Part shown: positions 14,113-21,623 of the stretch, piece by piece
Position numbering within the stretch: the stretch's first letter is position 1
How the letters are laid out: the number at the start of each line of letters is the position of its first letter
Virus record (IMG/VR): IMGVR_UViG_3300027784_000038
Span: 1-25,957 of that record
Reading direction: 5' to 3' (one strand)
Length of the DNA stretch: 25,957 nt
Source of the DNA: a virus
Translations under genes and position numbers: made by a program
The notes under the pieces: generated by a model
What the model was told of the DNA's origin: nothing
What the model saw: only the letters and a program-made list of their open reading frames with translations
Databases searched by the model: none

Positions 14113-15177
14113 ATGCTAAAAATACCTACTAGAAAATTGAAGGATGCTGTTGAAAAAGTAGGTAAGATGATTGGTAGTAATTCTGTTATGGAAATATGTA
14201 ATTATTTAGAAATTATATATTTGGAAAATCAGTTGGTGATGACTGCCACTGATAAGACAATGGCAATTACTGTTGTAGTGGATATTGAAGAGCAGGATGA
14301 AGAGGATTTTGAAGTTGTGGTAGAGGGTAAGAAATTTTGTGATTTAGTTAAAAATAGCACTGTAGATACAATTAAGGTCACTCCAGAGGATTATCACTTA
14401 AAATTTGTTGGTAATGGAAATTATAAAATAAAGTATTTCAATAGTAGGTTTTTTGAATATGATGTAAGTCCAGAGTATGTGTTTGAACTTGATGGTGAGC
14501 AGTTATTGAAGATTATAAGCAGACATGAAGGCACTGTCTATGAAAAGATGGGAGTATTAGGTGGTTTTTATATCACAAATCAGGATATTGTCACTCTTGA
14601 TAATAATAAAATGGCATTGACTCAAATGAGTTTATTTGATGAAGATGTGGAATTACTGATACCAGCAGAATTAATGGAGTTTGTCCAGCTATTTGATAAA
14701 AGCAGTCAAATAAAGTTGATGGTAGATGGTCAGAAAGTTCTATTTTCAGACAATAGTTTATCAGTTTTTGGTGGACAATTATATGGTATTGAAGAGTATC
14801 CTGATATATCTTCATATAAATCAATGGAATTTGAAAATTTTGCTAAAGTGGAAGTGGAGTTACTCAAGAAAAGTTTGAAGAGAGTGGGGCTTTTTGTAAT
14901 AGAGGAAGATGAATTTGGGGTTAATGTTATGTTAAAAGATGGTGTTTTAAGTGTGTGGGACACAAAAAATCAGTCTCTGGAAGAAGTAGATTGTCTAGAG
15001 AGTGAAGGAACTTTTGATTGTACTGCATCTTTAACAGATTTACAGCTATTTTTGAAAAATATTGGGGCAAAGAATGTTATTTTGAAATTTGATGGGGGTA
15101 GAGCATTGAATATGACTAATGAGCATATTGAAACAAATTATTATAGTGCAATCATAAGAGACAAAGGGGGAAGATAA
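14113..15177 (+). CDS. dnaN: DNA polymerase sliding clamp, beta (DnaN) type
   Basis: 354 residues, close to the length of bacterial beta clamps. The N-terminal domain shows the family pattern (KLKDAVEKVGKMI, YLEIIYLENQLVMTATDKTMAI). Two further domains of similar size follow, ending in the C-terminal TNYYSAIIR, comparable to the family's C-terminal region. As a ring-shaped dimer it would tether the adjacent family A polymerase. Overall divergence from host-type DnaN is large. It contains QMSLF (171-175), which looks like a clamp-binding peptide, in domain 2. ATG with AGGGGGAGTAAG, one base after the polymerase stop. Confidence 0.9.
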   Translation: MLKIPTRKLKDAVEKVGKMIGSNSVMEICNYLEIIYLENQLVMTATDKTMAITVVVDIEEQDEEDFEVVVEGKKFCDLVKNSTVDTIKVTPEDYHLKFVGNGNYKIKYFNSRFFEYDVSPEYVFELDGEQLLKIISRHEGTVYEKMGVLGGFYITNQDIVTLDNNKMALTQMSLFDEDVELLIPAELMEFVQLFDKSSQIKLMVDGQKVLFSDNSLSVFGGQLYGIEEYPDISSYKSMEFENFAKVEVELLKKSLKRVGLFVIEEDEFGVNVMLKDGVLSVWDTKNQSLEEVDCLESEGTFDCTASLTDLQLFLKNIGAKNVILKFDGGRALNMTNEHIETNYYSAIIRDKGGR

Positions 15178-15178
15178 A

Positions 15179-15976
15179 ATGAGTTTAGACACATTAGTGG
15201 AAAAATTAGCAACAAGGAGTAAAGATATACCAGATGAAGAGTATTTAGTTAATGCGATTAATGAAGTTACAGTGCAGGAGTTTGGTGGCAGAAAACCATC
15301 AACATATTACTCCCCTTCAGGATTGGATAAATGTTTAAGAAGTTTGTATTATAAAAGATTGGGAGTAGATATTGACCCGAATCCTGATATTGAAGTTAAG
15401 AATTGTGAAAAAGCAGAATCAGGGGAAGATAGGCATGAAAGGATTCAACAGAAGATAGTATTAGCTTCTGATAAATATGATTTTGATATTGTGTGGGTAG
15501 ATGTGGAGAAATTTATTAAGCGTAGGGGTTTGGATTATCTAGAAGTAGTTTTTAAAGATGAATATGAAGTTCTTTTGCTAGATAATAGATTTGATTTAAG
15601 ATTTAGGATTGATGGGTTGGTGAAAATAAAAGGGAGATATTACATAATTGAGATAAAAACTGATAATCCTGATTTCTGGCAGAGAAGAACCTATGTTTCA
15701 AAGTGGCATAATATGCAAGGGTATTGTTATGCATTGAGTCTCCAGTTGGATACTATTATTTATCTGTATGAAGAAAGGAAAGATTTTCAAAAACAACCAT
15801 TGGTTAAGAAAGTTTCTGAAGAAGAGAAGCAGAAAGTTGTGGAGAAAATAAATAAGACAGAGGATTACATACAAAATGAAGAATTACCACCGAAAGATAT
15901 AAGTAAATGCATGTTTTGTGATTATAAGATTAAATGTAAGGAAAATTATAATCCAAAGGAAGGTGATAATAATTAA
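15179..15976 (+). CDS. Cas4/RecB-like PD-(D/E)XK nuclease with probable Fe-S cluster
   Basis: 265 residues. The nuclease core has H86 (EDRHERIQ), D145 (RIDGLVKI), E158xK160 (YIIEIKT) and a QxxxY-type motif (MQGYCYAL). One cysteine lies before the core (C52 in DKCLRSLYY) and three after it (CMFC at 244 and 247, C253). This is the 1+3 cysteine layout that holds a 4Fe-4S cluster in Cas4 and AddB-type nucleases. It probably resects or processes DNA ends for recombination with the phage RecA encoded 1 kb downstream. No CRISPR array or other cas gene is present, so a Cas role is not suggested. ATG one base after the clamp stop. Confidence 0.85.
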   Translation: MSLDTLVEKLATRSKDIPDEEYLVNAINEVTVQEFGGRKPSTYYSPSGLDKCLRSLYYKRLGVDIDPNPDIEVKNCEKAESGEDRHERIQQKIVLASDKYDFDIVWVDVEKFIKRRGLDYLEVVFKDEYEVLLLDNRFDLRFRIDGLVKIKGRYYIIEIKTDNPDFWQRRTYVSKWHNMQGYCYALSLQLDTIIYLYEERKDFQKQPLVKKVSEEEKQKVVEKINKTEDYIQNEELPPKDISKCMFCDYKIKCKENYNPKEGDNN

Positions 15977-16427
15977 TCTTTTTGAAAGAGATATAAGTGA
16001 TAGTCTCACTAGGTTGGAAGATGTGATGTGGGGAATGAGGATTCCTGATAGTTCTTATGGGAAGAAACCATCTGCTTGTGATTTTTTGGTGTTGAATTAT
16101 GGATTGTTGATGGGGGTTGAATGTAAAATGATTACAGATGGAAGTAAAAGTTTCCCCTTTGATAAAATCAGTGAAAATCAGGTAGAGGGGTTGAAAAGAA
16201 TAAATGATTGTGGGGGAAAGGGGCTTCTGTTGTTTAATTTCAGGTGGATGGGGTCAGGAAAGTGCAAGGGCAAGGTATTTTGCATAGATATATTAGAGTT
16301 TTTGTATCTTGAGCATGCTTTAGATAGACAATCTATACCACTGGATTATTTTCAACAAAACACTCTTGAATTACCAAAGCTAGAATTAGAAGAGGGATAT
16401 GGTTGGGATTTAAGGGTGTTAAAATAA
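15963..16427 (+). CDS. RecU-like PD-(D/E)XK Holliday junction resolvase (putative)
   Basis: About 154 residues. The core PSACDFLVLNYGLLMGVECK gives D40 and E53xK55 of a PD-(D/E)XK nuclease, followed by ISENQVEGL and GGKGLLLFNF. This order is seen in RecU and related phage resolvases. It would cut Holliday junctions made during recombination-dependent replication. The start is uncertain. GTG 15963 lies too close to its ribosome binding site, whereas AAGG at 15960-15963 points, with an 8-base spacer, to ATT 15972, which would also overlap the previous stop as other genes here do. The functional call is moderate; nuclease fold likely. Confidence 0.6.
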   Translation: MIIINLFERDISDSLTRLEDVMWGMRIPDSSYGKKPSACDFLVLNYGLLMGVECKMITDGSKSFPFDKISENQVEGLKRINDCGGKGLLLFNFRWMGSGKCKGKVFCIDILEFLYLEHALDRQSIPLDYFQQNTLELPKLELEEGYGWDLRVLK

Positions 16428-16442
16428 GGGGGAATATGTATA

Positions 16443-16970
16443 ATGATGAATGTTGATAGAATTAGAGGATTATTGAATAATTTACATAATAAATCAGAAA
16501 GAGTCCATGCTCTTGTTGATGGTATTATTGGGGAATTTATTGGTGATATGGATTTATATTTAGAAGAAGTCCGGCAAAAGGTAAACAATGGAGAAGTCAG
16601 TGATGGTGAATTAGAGCAGATAACAATACGATTACCATTAATGATTTATTTTGCTAATGATAGGTTAGAGGATTTAGGTCTGGAAGGAGATATTGCAGAA
16701 GCTGTAAAGAGTGAAGCATTTGGTGAATCTTATCTATCAGCAGAGGGGACAATTCCAGAGAGGGAAAGCAGAGCAGAATTAGATACATTGGAAGAGGATT
16801 TAATTGAAAAAGCGTACAAAAGAGCATATAAAAAATTGAAGTCTAAAATAGAGAAGGCTGAAAGCGTATATACTGGAGTTAAAAAAGTTTTAGATAAGAG
16901 AGCAAGAGAAGTGGGATTATCTATGATGTCTCAAAATAATGTGGGATACAGAGATAATGAAGGGGGTTAA
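16443..16970 (+). CDS. Helical protein of unknown function next to recA, 175 aa
   Basis: ATG 16443 after AAGGGGG. The protein is predominantly helical and acidic. The C-terminal third is Lys/Arg-rich (EKAYKRAYKKLKSKIEKAES) and probably a coiled coil. There is no enzyme motif. It lies between the resolvase-like gene and recA, ending 3 bases before the recA start. Its position and character would suit a recombination mediator or RecA accessory factor, but this rests on context alone. Confidence 0.65.
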   Translation: MMNVDRIRGLLNNLHNKSERVHALVDGIIGEFIGDMDLYLEEVRQKVNNGEVSDGELEQITIRLPLMIYFANDRLEDLGLEGDIAEAVKSEAFGESYLSAEGTIPERESRAELDTLEEDLIEKAYKRAYKKLKSKIEKAESVYTGVKKVLDKRAREVGLSMMSQNNVGYRDNEGG

Positions 16971-16973
16971 TGG

Positions 16974-18020
16974 ATGTCAAAACTTGAGCAGGCAATAAAC
17001 AAAATTAATAAAAAGTCAGGTTCTTCTCTTATAATGGAGAAATTTGATTATAGTAACATTCAGAAAATACCATTTCCTTCTCCCAAATTAAATTGGCAGT
17101 TATATGGGGGATTACCTTTGAAAAGGATAACAGAGATTGCCGGAGAAGCAGGGTCAGGAAAAACAACAACTGCATTAGGATTTGTGGGACAGGCACAAAA
17201 AATGTTTCCAGAGAAAAGAGCATTATTTATTGATGCTGAATATACATTAGATTTGGATTGGGCTGAAAAGTTGGGGGTTGATACTGAAAATTTGCTTCTT
17301 ATGAGACCGGAAGTCACTACTTCAGGTGAAGATGTTATGGATTACATAATGGAATTAACTTCTACAGAAGAATTATCTGTGATTGTTTTGGACAGTTATC
17401 CAGCACTGACTCCATCAAATCAAATGTCGAAAAGTGTTAGTGAAAATACATATGCTGGTTTGAGTCTCCCATTTACTAAATTTTGCCGGGATATAATAAA
17501 GTTGCTCCAGCGATATAATACTAGTTTATTCATAACTAATCAGGTTAGAGAAGATATGAATAATCCATTTAATCAATATAGAACTCCCGGTGGTAAGGCT
17601 TTTCAGCATTATGGAGCATTGAGATTATTTTCAAAAAAGGGCAGTATGTTAGACTCTGATAATAAGGAAATTTCAAGAAATGCAGAAAGACCAGCAGGGC
17701 ATTTAGTCAATATAAAAATTGTAAAGACAAAAGTCTCAAAACCTAACAGACCATTTTCAAGTTATACTTTGAATTTTATGGAAGGGATTGATGTGATACA
17801 GGATACAATTGATACTGCTGAAAAATATGACATTATTGTTAGGGCTGGAGCATGGTATAGGATAATTGACCCGGACACAGGGGAGATTTTACAGGATTCA
17901 GATGGGGAAGAGTACAAATATCAAGGGAAGGCAAATTTAAGGCAGGCACTGAAGGAGAATGAGGATGTGTTTCAAATGGTATCTGATAGAGTTAATGAGA
18001 AAATCTTGAATCCTGCTTGA
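16974..18020 (+). CDS. recA: RecA-family recombinase
   Basis: 348 residues. Walker A GEAGSGKT (57-64), catalytic glutamate in FIDAEYTLD (E89), Walker B VIVLDS (D140), and an L2-like region with TNQVRED...TPGGKAFQHYG. The protein keeps the RecA core but is diverged from host RecA in the N-terminus and C-terminus, as phage recombinases usually are. It would pair DNA strands for repair or recombination-dependent replication, together with the neighbouring nucleases and SNF2 helicase. ATG after AGGGGGTTAATGG. The stop codon lies inside the -35 box of promoter-like motif copy 3. Confidence 0.92.
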   Translation: MSKLEQAINKINKKSGSSLIMEKFDYSNIQKIPFPSPKLNWQLYGGLPLKRITEIAGEAGSGKTTTALGFVGQAQKMFPEKRALFIDAEYTLDLDWAEKLGVDTENLLLMRPEVTTSGEDVMDYIMELTSTEELSVIVLDSYPALTPSNQMSKSVSENTYAGLSLPFTKFCRDIIKLLQRYNTSLFITNQVREDMNNPFNQYRTPGGKAFQHYGALRLFSKKGSMLDSDNKEISRNAERPAGHLVNIKIVKTKVSKPNRPFSSYTLNFMEGIDVIQDTIDTAEKYDIIVRAGAWYRIIDPDTGEILQDSDGEEYKYQGKANLRQALKENEDVFQMVSDRVNEKILNPA

Positions 18021-18051
18021 TATGGTAGGGGTTTCTGCTGTATATTATAAT
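18017..18051 (+). promoter_or_regulatory. Phage promoter-like motif, copy 3
   Basis: TTGATA (18017-18022, overlapping the recA stop), 18 bases, TATATT (18041-18046), within TGCTGTATATTATAATG, which is identical over 17 bases to copy 1. A transcript starting about 7 bases after TATATT would have a leader of only about 12 bases before GTG 18065, just enough for the AGGGGTGAT ribosome binding site. It would drive the 18065 to 22164 genes, including the clamp loader. Confidence 0.6.
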
Positions 18052-18064
18052 GAGGGGTGATAGT

Positions 18065-18376
18065 GTGGATAAAAAGATAGAAGAGCAACAATTAACAGTG
18101 GATGAAAAAAGAGCAAGGGCAATGAAAAAAGCTAATGAGCAGATGAAAGAAATGGGCAAGGTAGTTGAGGAAAATTTATTAGAGGAAGAAAATGAAGAGG
18201 AAGAGAAAAAATGTCTGCAAGAGTGGTTAGAAGATTATAAGGTCGAAATTTTGAATCCCGGAAAAGCTAATGATTTAGAAATTGATTTAACAAAGAATGA
18301 ATTTTTAGATTTATTAGGTAGAGTAACTATCAGAATAAAACATGATTCTAAATTAAGAAAGGAGTGGAATGTTTGA
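18065..18376 (+). CDS. Acidic coiled-coil protein of unknown function, 103 aa
   Basis: The start is GTG 18065, preceded by AGGGGTGAT. An in-frame ATG at 18050 lies within or just after the promoter-like motif and has no ribosome binding site. Residues 1-60 form a highly charged Glu/Lys/Met-rich helix with a run of acidic residues. The rest is mixed alpha/beta. It overlaps the next gene by 4 bases (TTGA). Function unknown. Confidence 0.65.
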   Translation: MDKKIEEQQLTVDEKRARAMKKANEQMKEMGKVVEENLLEEENEEEEKKCLQEWLEDYKVEILNPGKANDLEIDLTKNEFLDLLGRVTIRIKHDSKLRKEWNV

Positions 18377-18726
18377 GTAGAGAAATAAGCAAACCCCATG
18401 AAGAGAAGGTAGCAAGTATTATTCGGATGGTGGATGAATCAGCTTATGTTGTTAAAAGCAGTGGGGCTTGTGATTTTCATGATGGTGATGTTAAATTTAA
18501 AGCAGGACTGGTAGAGTGTAAAACAATGAAAAATCCTCAAAAACAGCAGACAATTAAGAAGGAAGATTTAGAAAAATTAGAGGAAGAAGTTTTCAGGAAT
18601 AGTCTGGACATTGCCACACTTGCATTTAATTTTGGTGATTTGACCGGGAAGGAATATTTTATTGTGGAAGAAACTGATTTCATAAATATGCTTTATGCTT
18701 ATTTGAAAGGAGAAGATAAAGAATGA
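18373..18726 (+). CDS. Hjc-like PD-(D/E)XK nuclease, putative Holliday junction resolvase
   Basis: The start is TTG 18373, 8 bases after AAGGAG (18359-18364) and overlapping the previous stop. GTG 18364 coincides with the ribosome binding site. The 117-residue protein has E10 near the N-terminus, then SSGACDFHDG (D34) and AGLVECKTMKNPQ (E48xK50), the motif order of small archaeal-type Hjc resolvases and related phage nucleases. It is a second possible resolvase besides the RecU-like gene at 15963, or it may act on other branched DNA. Length fits the Hjc family. Confidence 0.65.
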   Translation: MSREISKPHEEKVASIIRMVDESAYVVKSSGACDFHDGDVKFKAGLVECKTMKNPQKQQTIKKEDLEKLEEEVFRNSLDIATLAFNFGDLTGKEYFIVEETDFINMLYAYLKGEDKE

Positions 18727-18729
18727 TAG

Positions 18730-18822
18730 ATGAAAATGAAAATATTGATTGGGAACTTGTTTGATGTATTATACAAGATTATTGAAAAAGAAGGGAGTCA
18801 CATAATTGGAATCAGAAAATAA
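18730..18822 (+). CDS. Possible very small protein (30 aa)
   Basis: A short frame with a Leu/Ile-rich centre (ILIGNLFDVLYKIIEK) overlapping the start of the next gene. The ribosome binding site AAAGGAG at 18706-18712 fits better with a competing ATG at 18723 that encodes only 13 residues. Either could be a translated coupling peptide, or the 79 bases between 18726 and 18806 may be non-coding. TTGATT (18745) and TATTAT (18767) here make a poor promoter candidate. Confidence 0.25.
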   Translation: MKMKILIGNLFDVLYKIIEKEGSHIIGIRK

Positions 18823-18991
18823 GATATGTACTCCGGTTGATATAAGATATAAAAATAGGATTTTAGGGGTGGATTTATTTCAGGTTTATTTTATTGATGA
18901 AGATTTTGTTATTTTACAATTTGAAGATTACATTGCGAAACGAACTTTGATACAATCATTAGATACTATTTTATCTATATATGAAATATAA
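18806..18991 (+). CDS. Small protein of unknown function, 61 aa
   Basis: TTG 18806 is 8 bases after AAGGGAGT. The protein looks like a small beta-rich domain (VDLFQVYFIDEDFVILQFEDY) with a C-terminal helix, one cysteine and no membrane segment. It ends 10 bases before the dnaX start. No family recognised. Confidence 0.6.
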   Translation: MESENKICTPVDIRYKNRILGVDLFQVYFIDEDFVILQFEDYIAKRTLIQSLDTILSIYEI

Positions 18992-19001
18992 GGGGGAAAA
19001 G

Positions 19002-20009
19002 ATGCGAATGAGTACATTAGCTGTGAAATATAGACCAAAAACATTTTCAGATGTGATTGGTCAGGATGTAATTGTGGAGATTTTGAGTAAACAACTAGAG
19101 AATAATGATGTGGCATCTGGATATCTTTTTAGTGGGAGCAGTGGCATTGGTAAAACTACTGTCGCAAGAATTGTGGCAGATAGTTTAAATGCCGATATAA
19201 AGGAGATAGATGGGGCTAGCAACAACAGTGTTGATAACATAAGGCAGGTGAGAAGCGACACAAGGCTGAAATCCATAAGCAGTGATTGGAAGGTGTATAT
19301 CATTGATGAAGCACACATGCTTTCTAAAGGGGCATTTAATGCACTTTTGAAAACACTGGAAGAACCACCGGAAAATGTAATGTTCATTCTAGCAACAACA
19401 GAACCCGAAAAGATTCCAAAAACTATTCAGACCAGACTCCAGCATTTTAAATTTTCAAGATTGAACTGGAAAGACATAAAAGGTAGATTGGCAGAAATTG
19501 CAGAGGAAGAGAATATTGAAGTAGAAGAAGAGATACTTGATTATATAGCAAAAGTGGCAGATGGTGGGGTTAGGACTGCAATCAATCTACTGGAGAAAGC
19601 TATACAGTTAGATAGTGTTACTGTTCAGGTCATCACAGAATTGTCCGGTGCTGTGGAGTACAAGGATGTTTTCAAGCTGTTGGCAACTCTAATAGAGGGT
19701 CAAGCAGACCAGTTAATACAATTGATTGAATCCATGTATGAAGCAGGGAAGAATCTTGAGAAATTTATAGAACAATGTTGTTATTTCACAACTGATTTAG
19801 CTAAATACGCTATGTTCAGGAATTTTGAATATGTTAAAATACCGGCAGTTTATGAAGAAGATTTATTGAAGTTGCTGGATATTGTTAAAAATAATGATGT
19901 GAAATTAAGGGAGTTATTTAATCAACTGAATCAGTTACGATATGATTTGCGATATGAAAATGATAAGAAAATATTAATAGAAGCAGTGTTACTGCAGATT
20001 GGGGGATAA
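19002..20009 (+). CDS. dnaX: Clamp loader ATPase subunit, DnaX (gamma) type
   Basis: The start is ATG 19002, 5 bases after AGGGGG, and the protein has 335 residues. It shows the family order: AVKYRPKTFSDVIGQ, Walker A GSSGIGKT (45-52), EIDGASNNSVDNIR, Walker B DEAH (102-105), NALLKTLEEPP, and sensor 1 ATTEPEKIP. The usual SRC arginine finger is TR (144-145). The four-cysteine zinc module that normally lies between SLN and the EIDxAS motif is missing entirely. It corresponds to domains I-III only (gamma form), without the tau extension. With the next two genes it forms a complete gamma/delta'/delta loader that would open the phage clamp. Confidence 0.93.
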   Translation: MRMSTLAVKYRPKTFSDVIGQDVIVEILSKQLENNDVASGYLFSGSSGIGKTTVARIVADSLNADIKEIDGASNNSVDNIRQVRSDTRLKSISSDWKVYIIDEAHMLSKGAFNALLKTLEEPPENVMFILATTEPEKIPKTIQTRLQHFKFSRLNWKDIKGRLAEIAEEENIEVEEEILDYIAKVADGGVRTAINLLEKAIQLDSVTVQVITELSGAVEYKDVFKLLATLIEGQADQLIQLIESMYEAGKNLEKFIEQCCYFTTDLAKYAMFRNFEYVKIPAVYEEDLLKLLDIVKNNDVKLRELFNQLNQLRYDLRYENDKKILIEAVLLQIGG

Positions 20010-20010
20010 G

Positions 20011-20712
20011 ATGATAGGTCAGAAAAGATTACTTAAAAAAGAGTTTCCTCAATTTGTGATTTTGATTGGGAAAGCAGGGAGTGGGAAGAAAACTTTAGTC
20101 AGGGAGAAATTTGATAATCTGGTAGAGGGATTTTCAAAAGTGGATGATGTTAGATGGATAATAGAGGATTCTAGGGATTTGGTTGACATGAGGACATATC
20201 TTCTAGATGGTAATGAAATGACATATCAAGCACAAAATGCTCTTTTGAAAATAACAGAAGAACCCAATGAGAAAACCCGAATCATTTTAACAGGGAGATT
20301 TCAGAAACAATTCCTAAACACATTATTATCAAGAGCAACAATTTTTCACATGGATACCTATAGTAAGGAAGAATTGATGAATTTTACCGATAAACCAGAA
20401 TTAATTGGTATTTATGGAACTCCGGGACTATTGGTTCAATATGATGAAGAATTAGTCTATATGGTAGAAAAATTGGCTCATAGCATTAAATCAGGTACTA
20501 TATCCCAAATGTTTGAGGGAATTGACTCGATAAGCGAATTTTGCTCTATATATGGTGTTAAGTCACCAATAGTTATGAAAACACTAAAATGGCAGTTTCG
20601 GAAAAATCCTGAAGCAATCCGGTTAATTTCAAAATCAGAGTATTATGCGATAAAAAACTTTAATTTCATATTTGAGGAATTGGTCATTAAGATAAGGGGG
20701 GTTGTAGGGTGA
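20011..20712 (+). CDS. holB: Clamp loader delta' subunit-like (HolB)
   Basis: The start is ATG 20011, directly after GGGGGATAAG and overlapping nothing. TTG 19999 is in frame but ahead of the ribosome binding site. The 233-residue AAA+ protein keeps a Walker A (GKAGSGKKT, 20-28), the MTYQAQNALLKITEEP motif shared by DnaX and HolB, ILTGR as sensor region, and LLSRAT with the SR arginine finger. The DExH box is degenerate (DGNE). This suits delta', which supplies a finger to its neighbour. It sits between dnaX and the delta-like gene; its stop overlaps the next GTG. Confidence 0.8.
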   Translation: MIGQKRLLKKEFPQFVILIGKAGSGKKTLVREKFDNLVEGFSKVDDVRWIIEDSRDLVDMRTYLLDGNEMTYQAQNALLKITEEPNEKTRIILTGRFQKQFLNTLLSRATIFHMDTYSKEELMNFTDKPELIGIYGTPGLLVQYDEELVYMVEKLAHSIKSGTISQMFEGIDSISEFCSIYGVKSPIVMKTLKWQFRKNPEAIRLISKSEYYAIKNFNFIFEELVIKIRGVVG

Positions 20713-21605
20713 ATTTTAAGCAGTTTCAAAAATTAGATTTTAATGAGTATAAAGAGAAATATTTGTTAATCGGAAAAAATCCATTGTCTGATATAGTAGA
20801 GGATATGTATTTTGATGATTACAAGATATTGGATGATACAGAGATACCAAAAAGAGAGGGGTTCACTGATAGTGGGTTGTTGATATTGGGAAGTCAGGAT
20901 GTATTAGGAGAAGATTTTTCAGAGTTGGATTTTGGGAGTTTTGGGAGTAAAGTTTTGATTCAGATTCCAGCACATTTGTATGACAGGAGAAGGAAAATAT
21001 TCAAAAATGCTAATGATGATGACATAATTGACACAACTGCAGATGGCAATAAAGATTTATTGATTGGCAGGATACAGCAAAAACTAAAGGTAACTAAACC
21101 ATCTGCAATTAAATTATTTGAAGCATGTTCAGGGGTCAATGATATATTTTGTAGGATTGACCAGTTTAAGTATCTAGAACCAGCAGAAGTTGAAAGTATA
21201 ATTGACAGTTTATTTGTGTATGAGGATTACTTAATTTTTAATTTGATTGATGCTATTCTGACTGGAAAAACAGAGGATGGTGAAACTCCTTTTGATATCT
21301 ACGAAAAGCTAGAGGATGAAGATTTTAAATTGATGTATATGCTGACAAAGCAGGTCAAGAACATAATGATTTGTAAGGATTTCATGATAAATGAAACTAA
21401 TGAAAATATTTCAAATAAATTCGGTATCCATCCTTATCAGGTAAAGATTTTCAAATCACAGGCTGGAACATTTTCAATGGAAGAGTGGGAAAAGATATTT
21501 CTGTATTTATGTACAGTAGAAAAGGACATGAAAAGGGGCAAAATAACACCAAAGTTGGCACTGAATTGGGTTATAATGTATATTTCAAATTTGAGAAGGT
21601 TTTAG
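20709..21605 (+). CDS. holA: Clamp loader delta subunit-like (HolA)
   Basis: 298 residues, GTG start overlapping the previous stop. The N-terminal domain has lost ATP-binding motifs, as in delta. The C-terminal half matches the delta pattern well: LIFNLIDAILTGKTEDG, LMYMLTKQVKNIMICKDFM, SNKFGIHPYQVKIFKSQA, FSMEEWEKIFLYLC, and ending with LALNWVIMYI. Delta is the clamp-opening wrench. The N-terminal part is strongly diverged and would be missed by simple searches. Position after dnaX and holB supports the call. Confidence 0.82.
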   Translation: MNFKQFQKLDFNEYKEKYLLIGKNPLSDIVEDMYFDDYKILDDTEIPKREGFTDSGLLILGSQDVLGEDFSELDFGSFGSKVLIQIPAHLYDRRRKIFKNANDDDIIDTTADGNKDLLIGRIQQKLKVTKPSAIKLFEACSGVNDIFCRIDQFKYLEPAEVESIIDSLFVYEDYLIFNLIDAILTGKTEDGETPFDIYEKLEDEDFKLMYMLTKQVKNIMICKDFMINETNENISNKFGIHPYQVKIFKSQAGTFSMEEWEKIFLYLCTVEKDMKRGKITPKLALNWVIMYISNLRRF

Positions 21606-21623
21606 GTCTGGGGGTGATTGGTA

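Noticed and set aside
15179-15976. CRISPR-associated Cas4 with a CRISPR array nearby
   Set aside because: No regularly spaced repeats and no cas1 or cas2 are present in the window. The nuclease sits in a replication operon.
18740-18775. A fourth copy of the promoter-like motif before gene 18806
   Set aside because: TTGATT and TATTAT are only 16 bases apart, and TGATGTATTATAC lacks the invariant TGCTGTATATTAT, so the match is too weak.
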